Assembly: GCA_949752795.1 (NCBI GenBank) | Contig: OX457060.1 | Span: 106,652,949-106,716,948 of the forward strand | Direction: 5' to 3' | Length of the DNA stretch: 64,000 nucleotides | From: Hyperoodon ampullatus | Taxonomy: Eukaryota; Chordata; Mammalia; Artiodactyla; Ziphiidae | In this document: in pieces, positions 46,380-57,139 of the stretch | How the letters are laid out: each line of letters begins with the position of its first letter | How positions within the stretch are numbered: the first letter of the stretch is position 1 | Position numbers and translations under genes: made by a program | The notes under the pieces: model-generated | What the model saw: only the letters and a program-made list of their open reading frames with translations | The model's database searches: none | Told to the model about the DNA's origin: nothing

Positions 46380-47310
46380 AGGGCAATGAACTTATGATGG
46401 GAGAGAATGATGTAGGCTAGTTAATAATATGGAGAAGTAATCTTCTCCATAGGTAATAGAATCTGATATGCATTGTATATCAAATATGAGGTTAGAAGTG
46501 ACAAAGTGCTTCTGTCGATCATTTTGATGCAGCCTGTTCAAGGTTGTACCTTGACATTTAAAGTGGTACTTGGGGGGTTTCTCTGGTCTTCTATTTCTCT
46601 TTCTTTCTCTTTCAAGATCTTCACTTTAGGAGTGAAAAATATATCTGTGGAAATAGAGCTTATTGTCTAGATGCTATGTATCCAAAGAGTCATGTGGAAT
46701 TAGATGCCAGGACCACTGGAAGTTTACAGGTGAAAACAGGATGACTAGTGAGACTATGCTTCTCAGTTTTGAATCACTCTCAGTTGTAAATCTCCAAGGG
46801 AGTGATGCTTTAGAAACTTTCACCAGCAAGCCTCTTTGCAGTTGCCTATATCAATATGACTGAAAGAATAAGCCAAGATCATCATTCCACTCAAAAAAAA
46901 AAAAAAATACTGAGGGTTTGTGTACTACTTGCAAATAATTTAGTTGTGAGTCTATTAGAACAGTTATCTCAAACTTATCTTTCTGTAACAATGGGTATGT
47001 GGTCCAACATGGATCTTAATCTTATTCCTGACAAACTTGAAAGGCCACAATCTGGAATCTGGGGAAAAAGGAAAAGAACTAAAACATGTTGACTATAATA
47101 TGTGTAAGAACTTAATCTATGCTGAGAAAAGTACACTGCAAATTATAGAAAAAATATTCCCATAATTGGAAAATAAGAAAATATTTTTATCATTTTATGA
47201 CTGCACTGCCACTGAAAAGTAATATTTGTTCTGATAAGTGGTATGTGTGTGTGTATGTGAGCATGTATAAGTGAGTTTAAATAAAGAACAATCAGATAAC
47301 TTCATGGTTT
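46380..47310. other. No gene seen
   Basis: AT-rich. Frames at 46473-46670, 46663-46863 and 46856-47092 (plus) have no recognisable domain. An A run is at 46893-46906. Confidence 0.4.
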
Positions 47311-47314
47311 AATC

Positions 47315-47540
47315 TCCAATTTCCTCCTGATTTCAGCTCAAATGTAAACTCAACATAGAGATCTTCCTCGGCACCTCCTATCTAAAATAGGTCCCCCACT
47401 GCTCTCTCTTCTACTTACTCTTATTTACTTTTTCTTCATATCTGTTAGTGCTACCCAGCATATATATGTATTTATTTTTAATATCTTTATATTGCTTTCT
47501 GTTATTAATCATTCTTGAAGCCATATCATTTCATAAAATT
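47315..47540 (+). repeat. L2 fragment
   Basis: 'ctgatttcagctcaaatgta', 'gatcttcctcggcacctcct', 'atctaaaataggtccccc' match the L2 3' region order. Confidence 0.62.
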
Positions 47541-47739
47541 ACATTAAAAATTTTAGTTTATCTATTTTAAAACTGAATAAACTAGCAGTTATTTCTAGGT
47601 TTGAAGTAGGTTAATAGATCAAGTATAATATGATTATGTAATACTTTGAAATGATTTTGTAGCTTGGCACAGTAATTAAAAGTGTTGTGGGCAACAGGCT
47701 ATGTCTTGAGGGTTTTAGTAATGATTATCTCAGTTGCCT

Positions 47740-48070
47740 TATTTTCTTATTTATTCTTTCATTTAAAAGATTAGCACTGTATACTCACGATGTACTAGAA
47801 AATATGCCAGACTCTGCACTAGAGCTGAAAACAAGACAACCATGGACTGCTGTCATGTTCCTTACAATCTACTAGGGAAGACAGAGGTTAAACAAGTAAT
47901 TATTCAAATGGGTTTAATTGCAATTAGTACTCAGAAGAAGTAGAGAGTTTTGGTAAGTGTATGTAGAGAGAGAAAATCTGATTTGTGTGATTAGGAAAGG
48001 CTTCTTTAAGTAAAAAGGAGAAAGCTGAATCCTAAACCAGCAGTAGAGATAGCTAGGAAAGGAGCAAATT
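47740..48070 (+). repeat. Ancient repeat, part 1 of 3
   Basis: 'tactcacgatgtactagaaa', 'tgccagactctgcactagag', 'catgttccttacaatctact', 'aacaagtaattattcaaat'. It is the opening of the old repeat whose later parts occur at 50095 and 56845. Family not named. Confidence 0.5.
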
Positions 48071-48599
48071 TGTGCCACCTAGTTTCCCAGTTCTCAGGAA
48101 TCAGTCTTTCCAGGTCTCATGGAAGTAGGGACAAAGGATTAGTAAGGATTAAATTAAGGTGAATGGGTTGTAACCCGTTTACAGTTAGATCCCCATATCC
48201 CCTTCCATAAGAGCAGAAGCATAGAAGTTTATAGTGTCTGGAGAAGTGAACACAAAATCTCGATATTAGAAGATATCATATATAGTTGCAAGGATGATCT
48301 GGACGTGGTAAGAGTCCATACTAAAAAGAAAGTAGTAAAACTAACAAAAGCACATTGGATATTGAAACTCTCAGTCCTTTTCTTCAACTTGGGTTCAAGA
48401 ATTCTGCTAGCCAGGCTGCTAGTAGCTAAACATTGAGCATGAGAAATTACCCTTGGGCAATCTTACAAGACTAAGAGGCAAAGACTAAAAATAGTAACTG
48501 GGGTTTTCCCAAAGGTATGGGGCAGTCAGATCTCCCTACTGAACCCACACTGGCAAAGTCCCACCCACACTCAGAAATGCCACTCACTTTTAGTCTCCC

Positions 48600-50090
48600 A
48601 CTATTAAATATGAGCAGTCAGCTGAGGATTACCAGACATCTGAGAAACACTTCTTTACTTGAAAAACAGAAACCAAAATAAACAAATAAATTACAATAAT
48701 TTGAAGAAAAAACTATGCAGGGAAGATAAAACAATAAAAGCTATGAATAATAATTTGAGAGATTAAAAGATATACAAGCAGGAAACAAGAACAGATTAGT
48801 ATTAAAGGATGCTATTAATATGAATATCCAGAATACAAAAAAACCTGTGATATTAAAAATAAGACATAGTAGAAACAGAAAGCTAAAGGCTATGGAAGAT
48901 AACTTAGGGTATATACTCCAGATAGTAAAACAAAAGTACAAAGTGGGAATATATTCTAGATAGTAGAACAAAAATAGAAAAATAATAGATAATGTAGGAA
49001 AATTAGAAGATCAGCCCATGAAAGTTAATATTCAAATAGCCATTCCAAATAGAAAGAAAAGGAAAAATGGAGGAAGGAAATCATCAATTGAAGAGTTTAA
49101 GGGTCCCCAAACACAGAGGAACATAAATTTGCACACTGAAAAGGTCTACCGGTGCCCCAGAACCTCCCATCATGATAGTTCAAAGGGACAAAATTAAGAA
49201 ACTACAAACTTCCAGAGAGAAATAGAAAGCAAATACTAAACAACAAAAAACAAAACAAAGAAAAACGTACAAATTTATAATCCAGACTCAAAATAGAGTT
49301 CTCAAGAACAACACTGGAAGCATAGAAGACAGTGATACGGTGCTTCCAATTCTGAAGGACTACTATCTTCAATCTAGAATACTATAGTCCCCCACTATCA
49401 ATGAATTGCTAGAATAGAACAAAAAATATACATGAAAGGTGCAAAACCTCACCTCCTAGTCACAATTTCTCTGGAGGCTACTGCTCAATTAAAACAAGGG
49501 AATGAAGCAAGACATAGAAAGCCATGGAATGTAGAAAACAGGAAACACTGGAGAAAAGTAAAAAGAATCTCTAGGAAGATTTTGAAAGGAGATGAAAACT
49601 AGGCTTGGAAGCCAACTAATTAGACTGAAGCAGGTCACCAGTCTGTGGGAGTTTCTCCAAGAAGCAGAAACTGAAAGAATCTCATACATAGAACAACTTT
49701 AGATATAGACAATACCTGGCAATGAGTTTGGGATAAATGGAAAAATAAGCAATTAAAAAAAGCCTAAATAATTATGAACTCCAGGGAATACAAAGTGCTA
49801 TATGAGAAATTAATGCTCCATTCTGAATCAAGAAATAACAATATATATTTATTTTGTAGAGGTCTAGAGGTAAATGCCCAAAGAATTTGCTAATAGAATT
49901 GAAAAAGTTTGGAGATGGGAAATGAGGAGGAAGATACCAGGATACCCTGTGTGTGTGTGTGTGTGAGTGTGTGTGTGTATGTTGCAACCCTTGTACATAG
50001 AACTATTTGACTATTTAATCTGTGTAGCATTCATGTATGCATATAACTTTGATAAAAATATAAATAAAATAATTTTTAAAAAGGTGTCAA
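48600..50090 (+). mobile_element. HAL1-like element (half-L1)
   Basis: Contains, in order, 'ggaaggaaatcatcaattga', 'caaacttccagagagaaat', 'tcaagaacaacactggaag', 'gtgcttccaattctgaag' and 'ccactatcaatgaattgc', and ends near 50090 in an A-rich tail ('aataaaataatttttaaaaa'). This is the ORF1-like and tail layout of HAL1, with no ORF2. Age and stops make it non-functional. The 5' limit is approximate. Confidence 0.62.
49949..49979 (+). repeat. (GT)n with one interruption
   Basis: (GT) run with a single 'gagt' break, in the 3' part of the HAL1-like element. Confidence 0.92.
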
Positions 50091-50094
50091 TTGA

Positions 50095-50460
50095 AATAAT
50101 CCAGGCAAGAGATCCTGGTGGTTTGGGCTAGGGTAGTGATGGTAGAGTTGGAAGAGAATGAATGGATTTGATATAGAGGATGAGGAATATTGAATCATCA
50201 ATTTTCACTTTTAGGTTTCTTTGTGAGCAACAGTGTGATAAACATCACCAGAAGGAAAAGAATAAGAAGCACACAAGTTCTCTTTCATAATTACTTAGGG
50301 GGAGTTGATATGGGTATATTGAGTAATGACTCAATGTAAGGGTCTGGAACTCAAAGGAAAATCTAAGCTTGAGAGAAAAACTGGGAGTATTGGGCACTGG
50401 TGTGACTCATTAATTATTCCTTTAGCATCTGGGATGGTACATATGTAGAGCTAATTACCA
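50095..50460 (+). repeat. Ancient repeat, part 2 of 3
   Basis: 'aataatccaggcaagagatc', 'ggtggtttgggctagggtag' and 'acttttaggtttcttt' continue the word order of part 1. Family not named. Confidence 0.5.
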
Positions 50461-50890
50461 GAAAATGTAGAAAATAAAAAACAGTCTTTTCATTAGCTGT
50501 TCATGAACACAGATGGCCTCCCTCCATCTCTCCCTCTCCCCTCACATTCCACCTGGTCTTCTAAACCTCTGGCCTCTTATCCAGGGTCCAGTTGTTTATG
50601 GTCCTCAAGGTCATAAAAATGGTGAATCCTGGCCACATCATATTGGTATTATTGGACTGTCTTCTCCATAAGAGGACATTTAGGTCCTTAAGTTTCTTCA
50701 ACCAGCTGTGTTAGGGATTCAAAAAAAGCTCTTGTCTCTTTTACTCAGTTTTATGACACTTTCTTCCCATCAAAATGCTTGGGGGATAGGATGATGGGGA
50801 GTATCCTTTCATGTTAAAGTGACAATGAAGACTACAAGTTAACCTGGAGTAAGAAGTTACAGTGAGAACAGAAGAGAGTATAAAAAGGAG
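50461..50890. other. No gene seen
   Basis: Short unique-looking sequence before the L1. No frame with a domain. Confidence 0.4.
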
Positions 50891-52191
50891 TCCTGGGAGA
50901 CCTTCAAGATGGCAGAGGAGTAAGACATGGAGATTACCTTCCTGCCCCCAAATACATCAGAAATACATCTACAGGTGGAACAACTCCTGCAGAACACCTA
51001 CTGAACGCTGGTAGAAGACCTCAGACCTCCCAAAAGGCAAGAAACTCCCCACGTACCTGGGTAGGGCAAAAGAAAAAAGAAAAACCAGAGACAAAAGAAT
51101 AGGGATGAGAACTGCACCTCTGGGAGGGAGCTGTGAAGGAGGAAAAGTTTCCACACACTAGGAAACCCCTTCACTGGAGGAGACAGGGGTGGCGGGGAGG
51201 AAGCTTCAGAGCCACAGAGGACAGCGCAGCAACAGGGGTACTGAGGGCAAAGTGGAGAGATTCCTGCACAGAGGATCACTGCCAAACAGCACTCACCAGC
51301 CTGAGAGGCTTGTCTGCTCACTTACCAGGGCTGATGGGAGCTGGGAGCTGAGGCTCTGGCTTCAGAGGTCAGATACCAGGGAGAGGACTGGGGTTGGCTG
51401 CGAGAACACAGCCGGAAGGGGGCTAGTGTGCCACAGCTAGCCAGGAGGGAGTCCAGGAAAAAGTCTGGAACTGCCTAAGAGGCAAGAGACCATTGTTGTG
51501 GGGTGAGCAAGGAGAGGGGATTCAGAGAACTGCCTAAATGAGATCCAGAGATGGGCGCGAGCCATGGATATCAGCACGGACACCAGAGACGGGCATGAAA
51601 CGCTAAGGTTGCTGCTGCAGCTACCAAGAAGCCTGTGTGCAAGCGCAGGTCACTATCCACACCTCCCCTCCTGAGAGGCTGTGCAGCCCACCACTGCCAC
51701 GGTCCTGTGATCCAGGGACAAATTCCCCAGGAGAACACACGGCGCACCTCAGGTTGTTGCAACGTCACACAGGCCTCTGCCACCACAGGCTCGCCCTGCA
51801 TTCTGCCTCCCTCCCCTCGGCCTGAGTGAGCCAGATGCCCCTAAACAGCTGCTCCTTTAAGCCCCTCCTGTCTGAGGGAAGAAGAACAGATGCCCTCAGG
51901 TGACCTACATGCAGAGGCGGGGCCAGATCCAAAGCTGAACCCCAGGAGCTGTGCGGACAAAGAAGAGAAAGGGAAATATTTCCCAGCAGCCTCAGGAGCA
52001 GCGGATTAAATCTCAACAATCAATTTGATTTATGCTGCATCTGTGGAATACCTGAAGAGACAAAGAATCATCCCAAAATTGAGGCAGTGGACTTTGGGAG
52101 CAACTGTAGGCTTGGGGTTTGCTTTCTGTATGTAATTTGTTTCTGGTTTTATGTTTATCTTACTTTAGTATTTAGAGATTATTATCATTGG

Positions 52192-52450
52192 TAGATTTGT
52201 TTATTTGATTTGGTTGCTCTCTTCCTTTTTACATATATATATAGATATAGATATATATTTTCTTTTTCTCTTTTTGCGAGTGTGTATATGTATGCTTCTT
52301 TGTGTGATATTGTCTGTAAAGCTTTGCTTTTACCGTTTGTCCTAGGGTTTTGTCTCTCTATTTATTTATTTAGTTTTTTCTTTTGTAGTATAGCTTTTAG
52401 CTCTTGTTCTCAATTGTGGATTTGTTTATTGGTTTGGTTGCTCTCTTCTT
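52192..52450 (+). repeat. 225-bp period duplication in L1 5'UTR
   Basis: 'tagatttgtttatttgattt' followed by 'ggttgctctcttcc' at 52192, and 'tggatttgtttattggtttg' followed by 'gttgctctcttc' at 52417. Period about 225. I did not find this extra sequence in the 36353 copy, whose 5'UTR is shorter here. Confidence 0.75.
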
Positions 52451-52574
52451 TCTTTCTTTCTTTCTTTCCTTTTTTTACGACTTTTTAATTTTAATATATA
52501 TTTTTAATAAGTTTATTTTATTCTTTCTTTCTTTTTTCTTTCTCTTCCTTCCTTCCTTCCTTCCTTCCTTCCAC

Positions 52575-52621
<47 letters not shown>

Positions 52622-52650
52622 TATTTATTTATTTATTTTTTCTCCCTTTT
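52447..52650 (+). repeat. (TTTC)n / (TTCC)n microsatellite
   Basis: Short (ctttc)n near 52447-52470, (ttcc)n at 52540-52571 and (tttc)n at 52574-52620. They lie in the CT-rich part of the L1 5'UTR and give open frames by composition only. Confidence 0.93.
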
Positions 52651-53157
52651 ATTCTGAGCTGTGTGGCTGACGGGGTCTTGCTGCTCCGGCCGGGTGTCAG
52701 GCCTGTGTCTCTGAGGTGGGAGAGCCGAGTTCAGGACATTTGTCCACCAGAGACCTCCCAGATCCATGTAATATCAAATGGCGAAAGCTCTCCCAGAGAT
52801 CTCCATCTCAATGCTAAGACCCAGCTCCACTCAACGACCAGCAAGCTAGAGTGCTGGACACCCTATGCCAAAAAACTAGCAAGACAGGAATAAAACCCCA
52901 ACCATTAGCAGAGAGGCTGCCTAAAATCATAATAAGGTCACAGACACCCCAAAATACTACTGGACGTGGTCCTGCCCACCAGAAAGACAAGATCCAAACT
53001 CATCCACAAGAACACAGGCACTAGTCCCCTCCAACAGGAAGCCTACATGTCACACTGACCCATCATTAGCCACTGGGGGCAGACACCAAAAACAGTGGGA
53101 CTTACAAATGTGCAGCCTGCGAAAAGGAGACCCCAAACACAGTAAATTAAGCAAAAT

Positions 53158-54040
53158 GAGAAGACAGAGAAACACACAACAGATGAAGGAGCAAGGTAAA
53201 AACCCACCAGACCAAACAAATGAAGAGGAAATAGACAGTCTACCTGAAAATAATTCAGAGTAATGATAGTAAATATGATCCAAAATCTTAGAAATAGAAA
53301 GGAGAAAATACAAGAAACGTTTAACAAGGACCTAGAAGAACTAAAGAGCAAACAAATAATGATGAACAAAACAATAAATTAAATTAAACATTCGCTAGAT
53401 GGAATTAATAGCAGAATAACTGAGGCAGATGAACGGATAAGTGACCTGGAAGATAAAATAGTGGAAATAACTACCACAGGGCGGAATAAAGAAAAAAGAA
53501 TGAAAAGAATGGGGGACAGTCTCATAGATCCTGGGACAACATTAAACGTACCAAGATTTGAATTATAGGGATCCCAGAAGAAGAAGAGATAAAGAAAGGG
53601 ACTGAGAAAATATTCAAAGAGAATATAGTTGAAAACTTTCCTAATATGGAAATGGAAACAGGCGACCAAGTCCAGGAAGCACAGAGTCCCATACAGGATA
53701 AATCCAAGAAGAAACATGCCAGGACTCATACTAATCAAACTCTCAAAAGTTAGGTACAAAGAAAAAATATTAAAAGCAGCAAGGGAAAAGTAACAAATAA
53801 CATACAAGGGAATCCCCATAAGGTTAACAGCTGATCTTTCAGCAGAAACTGCAAAGTGGAAGGGAGTGGCAGGGCATATTTAAAGTGATGAAAGGGAAAA
53901 ATCTACAACAAAGATTACTCTACCTAGCAAGGATCGCATTCAGATTTGATGGAGAAATTAAAAGCTTAACAGACACACAAAAGCTAAGAGAATTCAGCAC
54001 CATTAAATAAGCTTTACAACAAATGCTAAAGGAACTTCTC
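53158..54040 (+). pseudogene. L1 ORF1 relic
   Basis: The region reads 'agaagacagagaaacacaca' and later 'ggtaacagct', in the order of ORF1 of the minus L1 (40606-41499), but it is cut by many stops. It has no continuous frame over 80 codons on the plus strand. Boundaries inferred by comparison. Confidence 0.68.
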
Positions 54041-54101
54041 TAGGCAGGAAACACAAGAGAAGGAAAAGACCTACAATAGTAAACACAAATCAATTAGGAA
54101 A

Positions 54102-56382
54102 ATGGTAATAGGAACATACATATCAATAACTACCTTAAATGTAAATGGATTAAATACTCCAACCAAAAGACATAGACTGGCTGAATGGATACAAAAACAA
54201 GACCTGTACATACGCTGCCTACAAGAGACCCATTTCAGACCAAGGGACACATACAGACTGAAAGTGAGGGGATGGAAAAAGATATTCCATGTACATGGAA
54301 GTCAAAAGAAAGCTGGAGTAGCAATTCTCATATCAGACAAAATAGACTTTAAAATAAATACTATTACAAGAGACAAAGAAGGGCACTACCTAATGAGCAA
54401 GGGATCAATCCAAGAAGATATAACAATTGTTAATATTTATGCACCCAACATAGGAGGACTTCAACACATAAGGCAAATGCTAACAGCCATAAAAGGGGAA
54501 ATTGACAGTAACACAATCATAGTAGGGGACTTTAACACCCCACTTTTACCAAAGGACAGATCATCCAAAATGAAAATAAATAAGGAAACACAAGCTTTAA
54601 ATGATACATTAACTTAATTGATACATTGGACTTAATTGATATTTATAGGACAGTCCACCCAAAAATAACAGAATACACTTTCTTTTCAAGTGCTCATAGA
54701 ACATTCTCCAGGAGAAATCATATCTTGGTTCACAATTCGGGCCTTAGTAAATTTAAGAAAATTGAAATCATAACAAGTATCTTTACCGACCACAACGCTA
54801 TGAGACTAGATATCAATTACAGGCAAAAATCTGTAAAAAATACAAACATTTGAAGGCTAAACAATACACTACTAAATAACCAAGAGTTCACTGAAGAAAT
54901 CAAAGAGGAAATAAAAAAATACCTAGAAAGAAATGGCAATGAAAACACGATGACTCAACACCTATGGGATGCAGCAAAAGCAGTTCTAAGAGGGAAGTTT
55001 ATAGCAATACAATCCTACCTTAAGATGATATAAACAGATGGAGAGATATATCATGTTCTTGGGTTGGAAGAATCAACATTGTGAAAGTGACTATACTACC
55101 TAAAGCAATCTACAGATTCAGTGCAATCCCTATCAAACTACCAATGGCATTTTTTACAGAACTAGAACAAAAATTTCACAATTTGTATGGAAACACAAAA
55201 AACCCCGAGTAGCCAATGCAGTCTTGAGAAAGAAGAAAGGATCTGGATGAATCAGGCTCCCAGACATCAGACTATACTACAAAGCTACAGTAATCAAGAC
55301 AGTACGGTACTGGCACAAAAACAGAAAGATAGATCAATGGAACAGAATAGAAAGCTCAGAGATAAAGCCACGCACATATGGTCACGTTGTCTTTGATAAA
55401 GGAGGCAAGAATATACAATGGAGAAGAGACAGCCTCTTCAATAAGTGGTGCTGGGAAAAGTGGACAGATATATATAAAAGAATGAAATTAGAACACTGCC
55501 TAGCACCATACACAAAAATAAATTCAAAATGGATTAAAAACCTAAATGTAATGCCAGACGCTATCAAACTCTTAGAGGAAAACATAGGCAGAATACTCTA
55601 TGACATAAATCACAGCAAGATCCTTTTTGACCCACCTCCTAGTGAAATGGAAATAAAAACAAAAATAAACAAATGGGGCTTAGTGAACCTTAAAAGCTTT
55701 TGCAAAAGAAACCATAAACAAGACAAAAAGACACTCCTCAGAAAGGGAGAAAATATTTGCAAATGAAGCAACTGACAAAGGATTAATCTCTAAAATTTAC
55801 AGGCAGCTCATGCAGCTCAATATCAAAAAAAGAAATAACTCAATCCAAAAATGGGCAGAAGATCTAAATAGACATTTCTCCAAAGAAGATATAGCGATTG
55901 CCAACAAACATATTAAATGATGCTCAACATCACTAATCATTAGAGAAATGCAAATCAAAACTACAATGATGTATCACCTCACACCACTCAGAATGGTCAC
56001 CATCAAAAAATCTACAAACAATAAATGCTGGAGAGGGTGTGGAGAAAAGGGTACCCTCTTGCACTGTTCGTGGGAATGTAAATTGATACTGCCTCTATGG
56101 AGAACAGTATGGAGGTTCCTTAAAAAACTAAAAATAGAACTACCATACGCCCCAGCAATCCCACTACTGGGCATGTACCCTGAGAAAACCAGAATTCAAA
56201 AAGACTCATGTACCCCAATGGTCATTGCAGCTCTATTTACAATAGACAGGAAATGCAAGCAACCTAAGTGTCCATCAACAGATGAGGGCATGAAGAAGAT
56301 GTGGCACATATATACATTGGAATATTACTCAGCTATAAAAAGAAATGAAATTGAATTACTTGTAATGAGCTGGATGACCTAG
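54102..56382 (+). pseudogene. L1 ORF2 relic lacking RT core
   Basis: 54102-54617 gives the endonuclease start ('GTYISITTLNVNGLNTPTKR', 'QETHFRPRD', 'VGDFNTPLLPKDRSSK'). After a stop the frame goes on at 54626-54853 ('IFTDHNAMRLD'), where the 'ID' of the SRIDH motif reads 'RN'. At about 55030 the sequence jumps from 'ctaccttaag' to 'agatggagagatat'. The RT fingers and palm, including the FADD active site (cf. 38404-38775), are missing. Then 55187-55396, 55482-55766 and 55948-56382 give the C-terminal parts, with an intact Cys-rich knuckle ('[18 protein letters not shown]'). It cannot make an active enzyme. Confidence 0.85.
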
Positions 56383-56844
56383 AGTGTGTCATACATAGTG
56401 AAGTAAGTCAGAAAGAGGAAAACAAATACCATATGCTAACACATATATATGGAATCTAAAAAAACAAAAAACAAAAAATGGTTTTGAAGAACCTAGGGGC
56501 AGGACAGGAATAAAGATGCAGACGTAGAGAATGGACTTGAGGATATGGGGAGGGGGAAGAGTAATCTTGGACGAAGTGAGAGAGTAGCATGGACATATAT
56601 ACACTACCAAATGTAAAATAGATAGCTAGTGGGAAGCAGCCGCATAGCAAGGGAGATCAGCTCAGTGCTTTGTGACCATCTAGAAGGGTGGGATAGGGCA
56701 GGTGGGAGGGAGATGGAAGAGGGAGGATATATGAGGATATATGTGTATGTATAGCTGATTCACTTTGTTATAAAGCAGAAACTAACACACCATTGTAAAG
56801 CAATTATACTCCAATAAAGATGATAAAAAAGAAAAAAAGTAGTC

Positions 56845-57135
56845 CTGAGCAATTCCAACATTTAAAAATGTTGGGTAGAAGAGAAGCAGAAAAATTGTGA
56901 AATAGTGGCCAAAGAAAGAAAAGAGGAAAGCCAGGAAGATTTAGTGTCCTTGAAGTCAAGGTAAGAGAGAGTTTCTAGGAAGAAGAAACCAACTACGTGG
57001 AAAATTAATGGGAAGTTGTTTTTAAAGTGAGTCACTAAGAAGATCCATTAGATTGGAGAAAATCGTGGTTAACTGCCGATTTTCTAGTTTAAATTCAGTG
57101 GAGTGGTAGAAGCCTTGGTGAGACTAAAGAGTTGT
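56845..57135 (+). repeat. Ancient repeat, part 3 of 3
   Basis: 'gagcaattccaacatttaaa', 'ggaaagccaggaagatttag', 'agtcaaggtaagagagag', 'tcagtggagtggtagaagcc' continue the word order of parts 1-2. The L1 lies between parts 2 and 3. Confidence 0.55.
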
Positions 57136-57139
57136 TTAG

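Larger units (their letters stand above)
50900..56835 (+). mobile_element. L1 with both ends, internal RT deletion
   Basis: Starts 'ccttcaagatggcagaggag' (5' start of the family, cf. 43434 on the minus strand) and ends in the L1 3'UTR and poly(A). Imperfect target duplication: 'aaaaaggagtcctgggag' (from 50882) and 'aaaaaagtagtcctgagc' (from about 56833). CpGs in the 5'UTR are largely decayed, so it is older than the 36353 copy. About 1.4-1.5 kb is missing at about 55020. Confidence 0.88.

Noticed and set aside
52210..52670. Open frames rich in S, L and F
   Set aside because: They cover the (TTTC)n/(TTCC)n microsatellites in the L1 5'UTR and are composition only.
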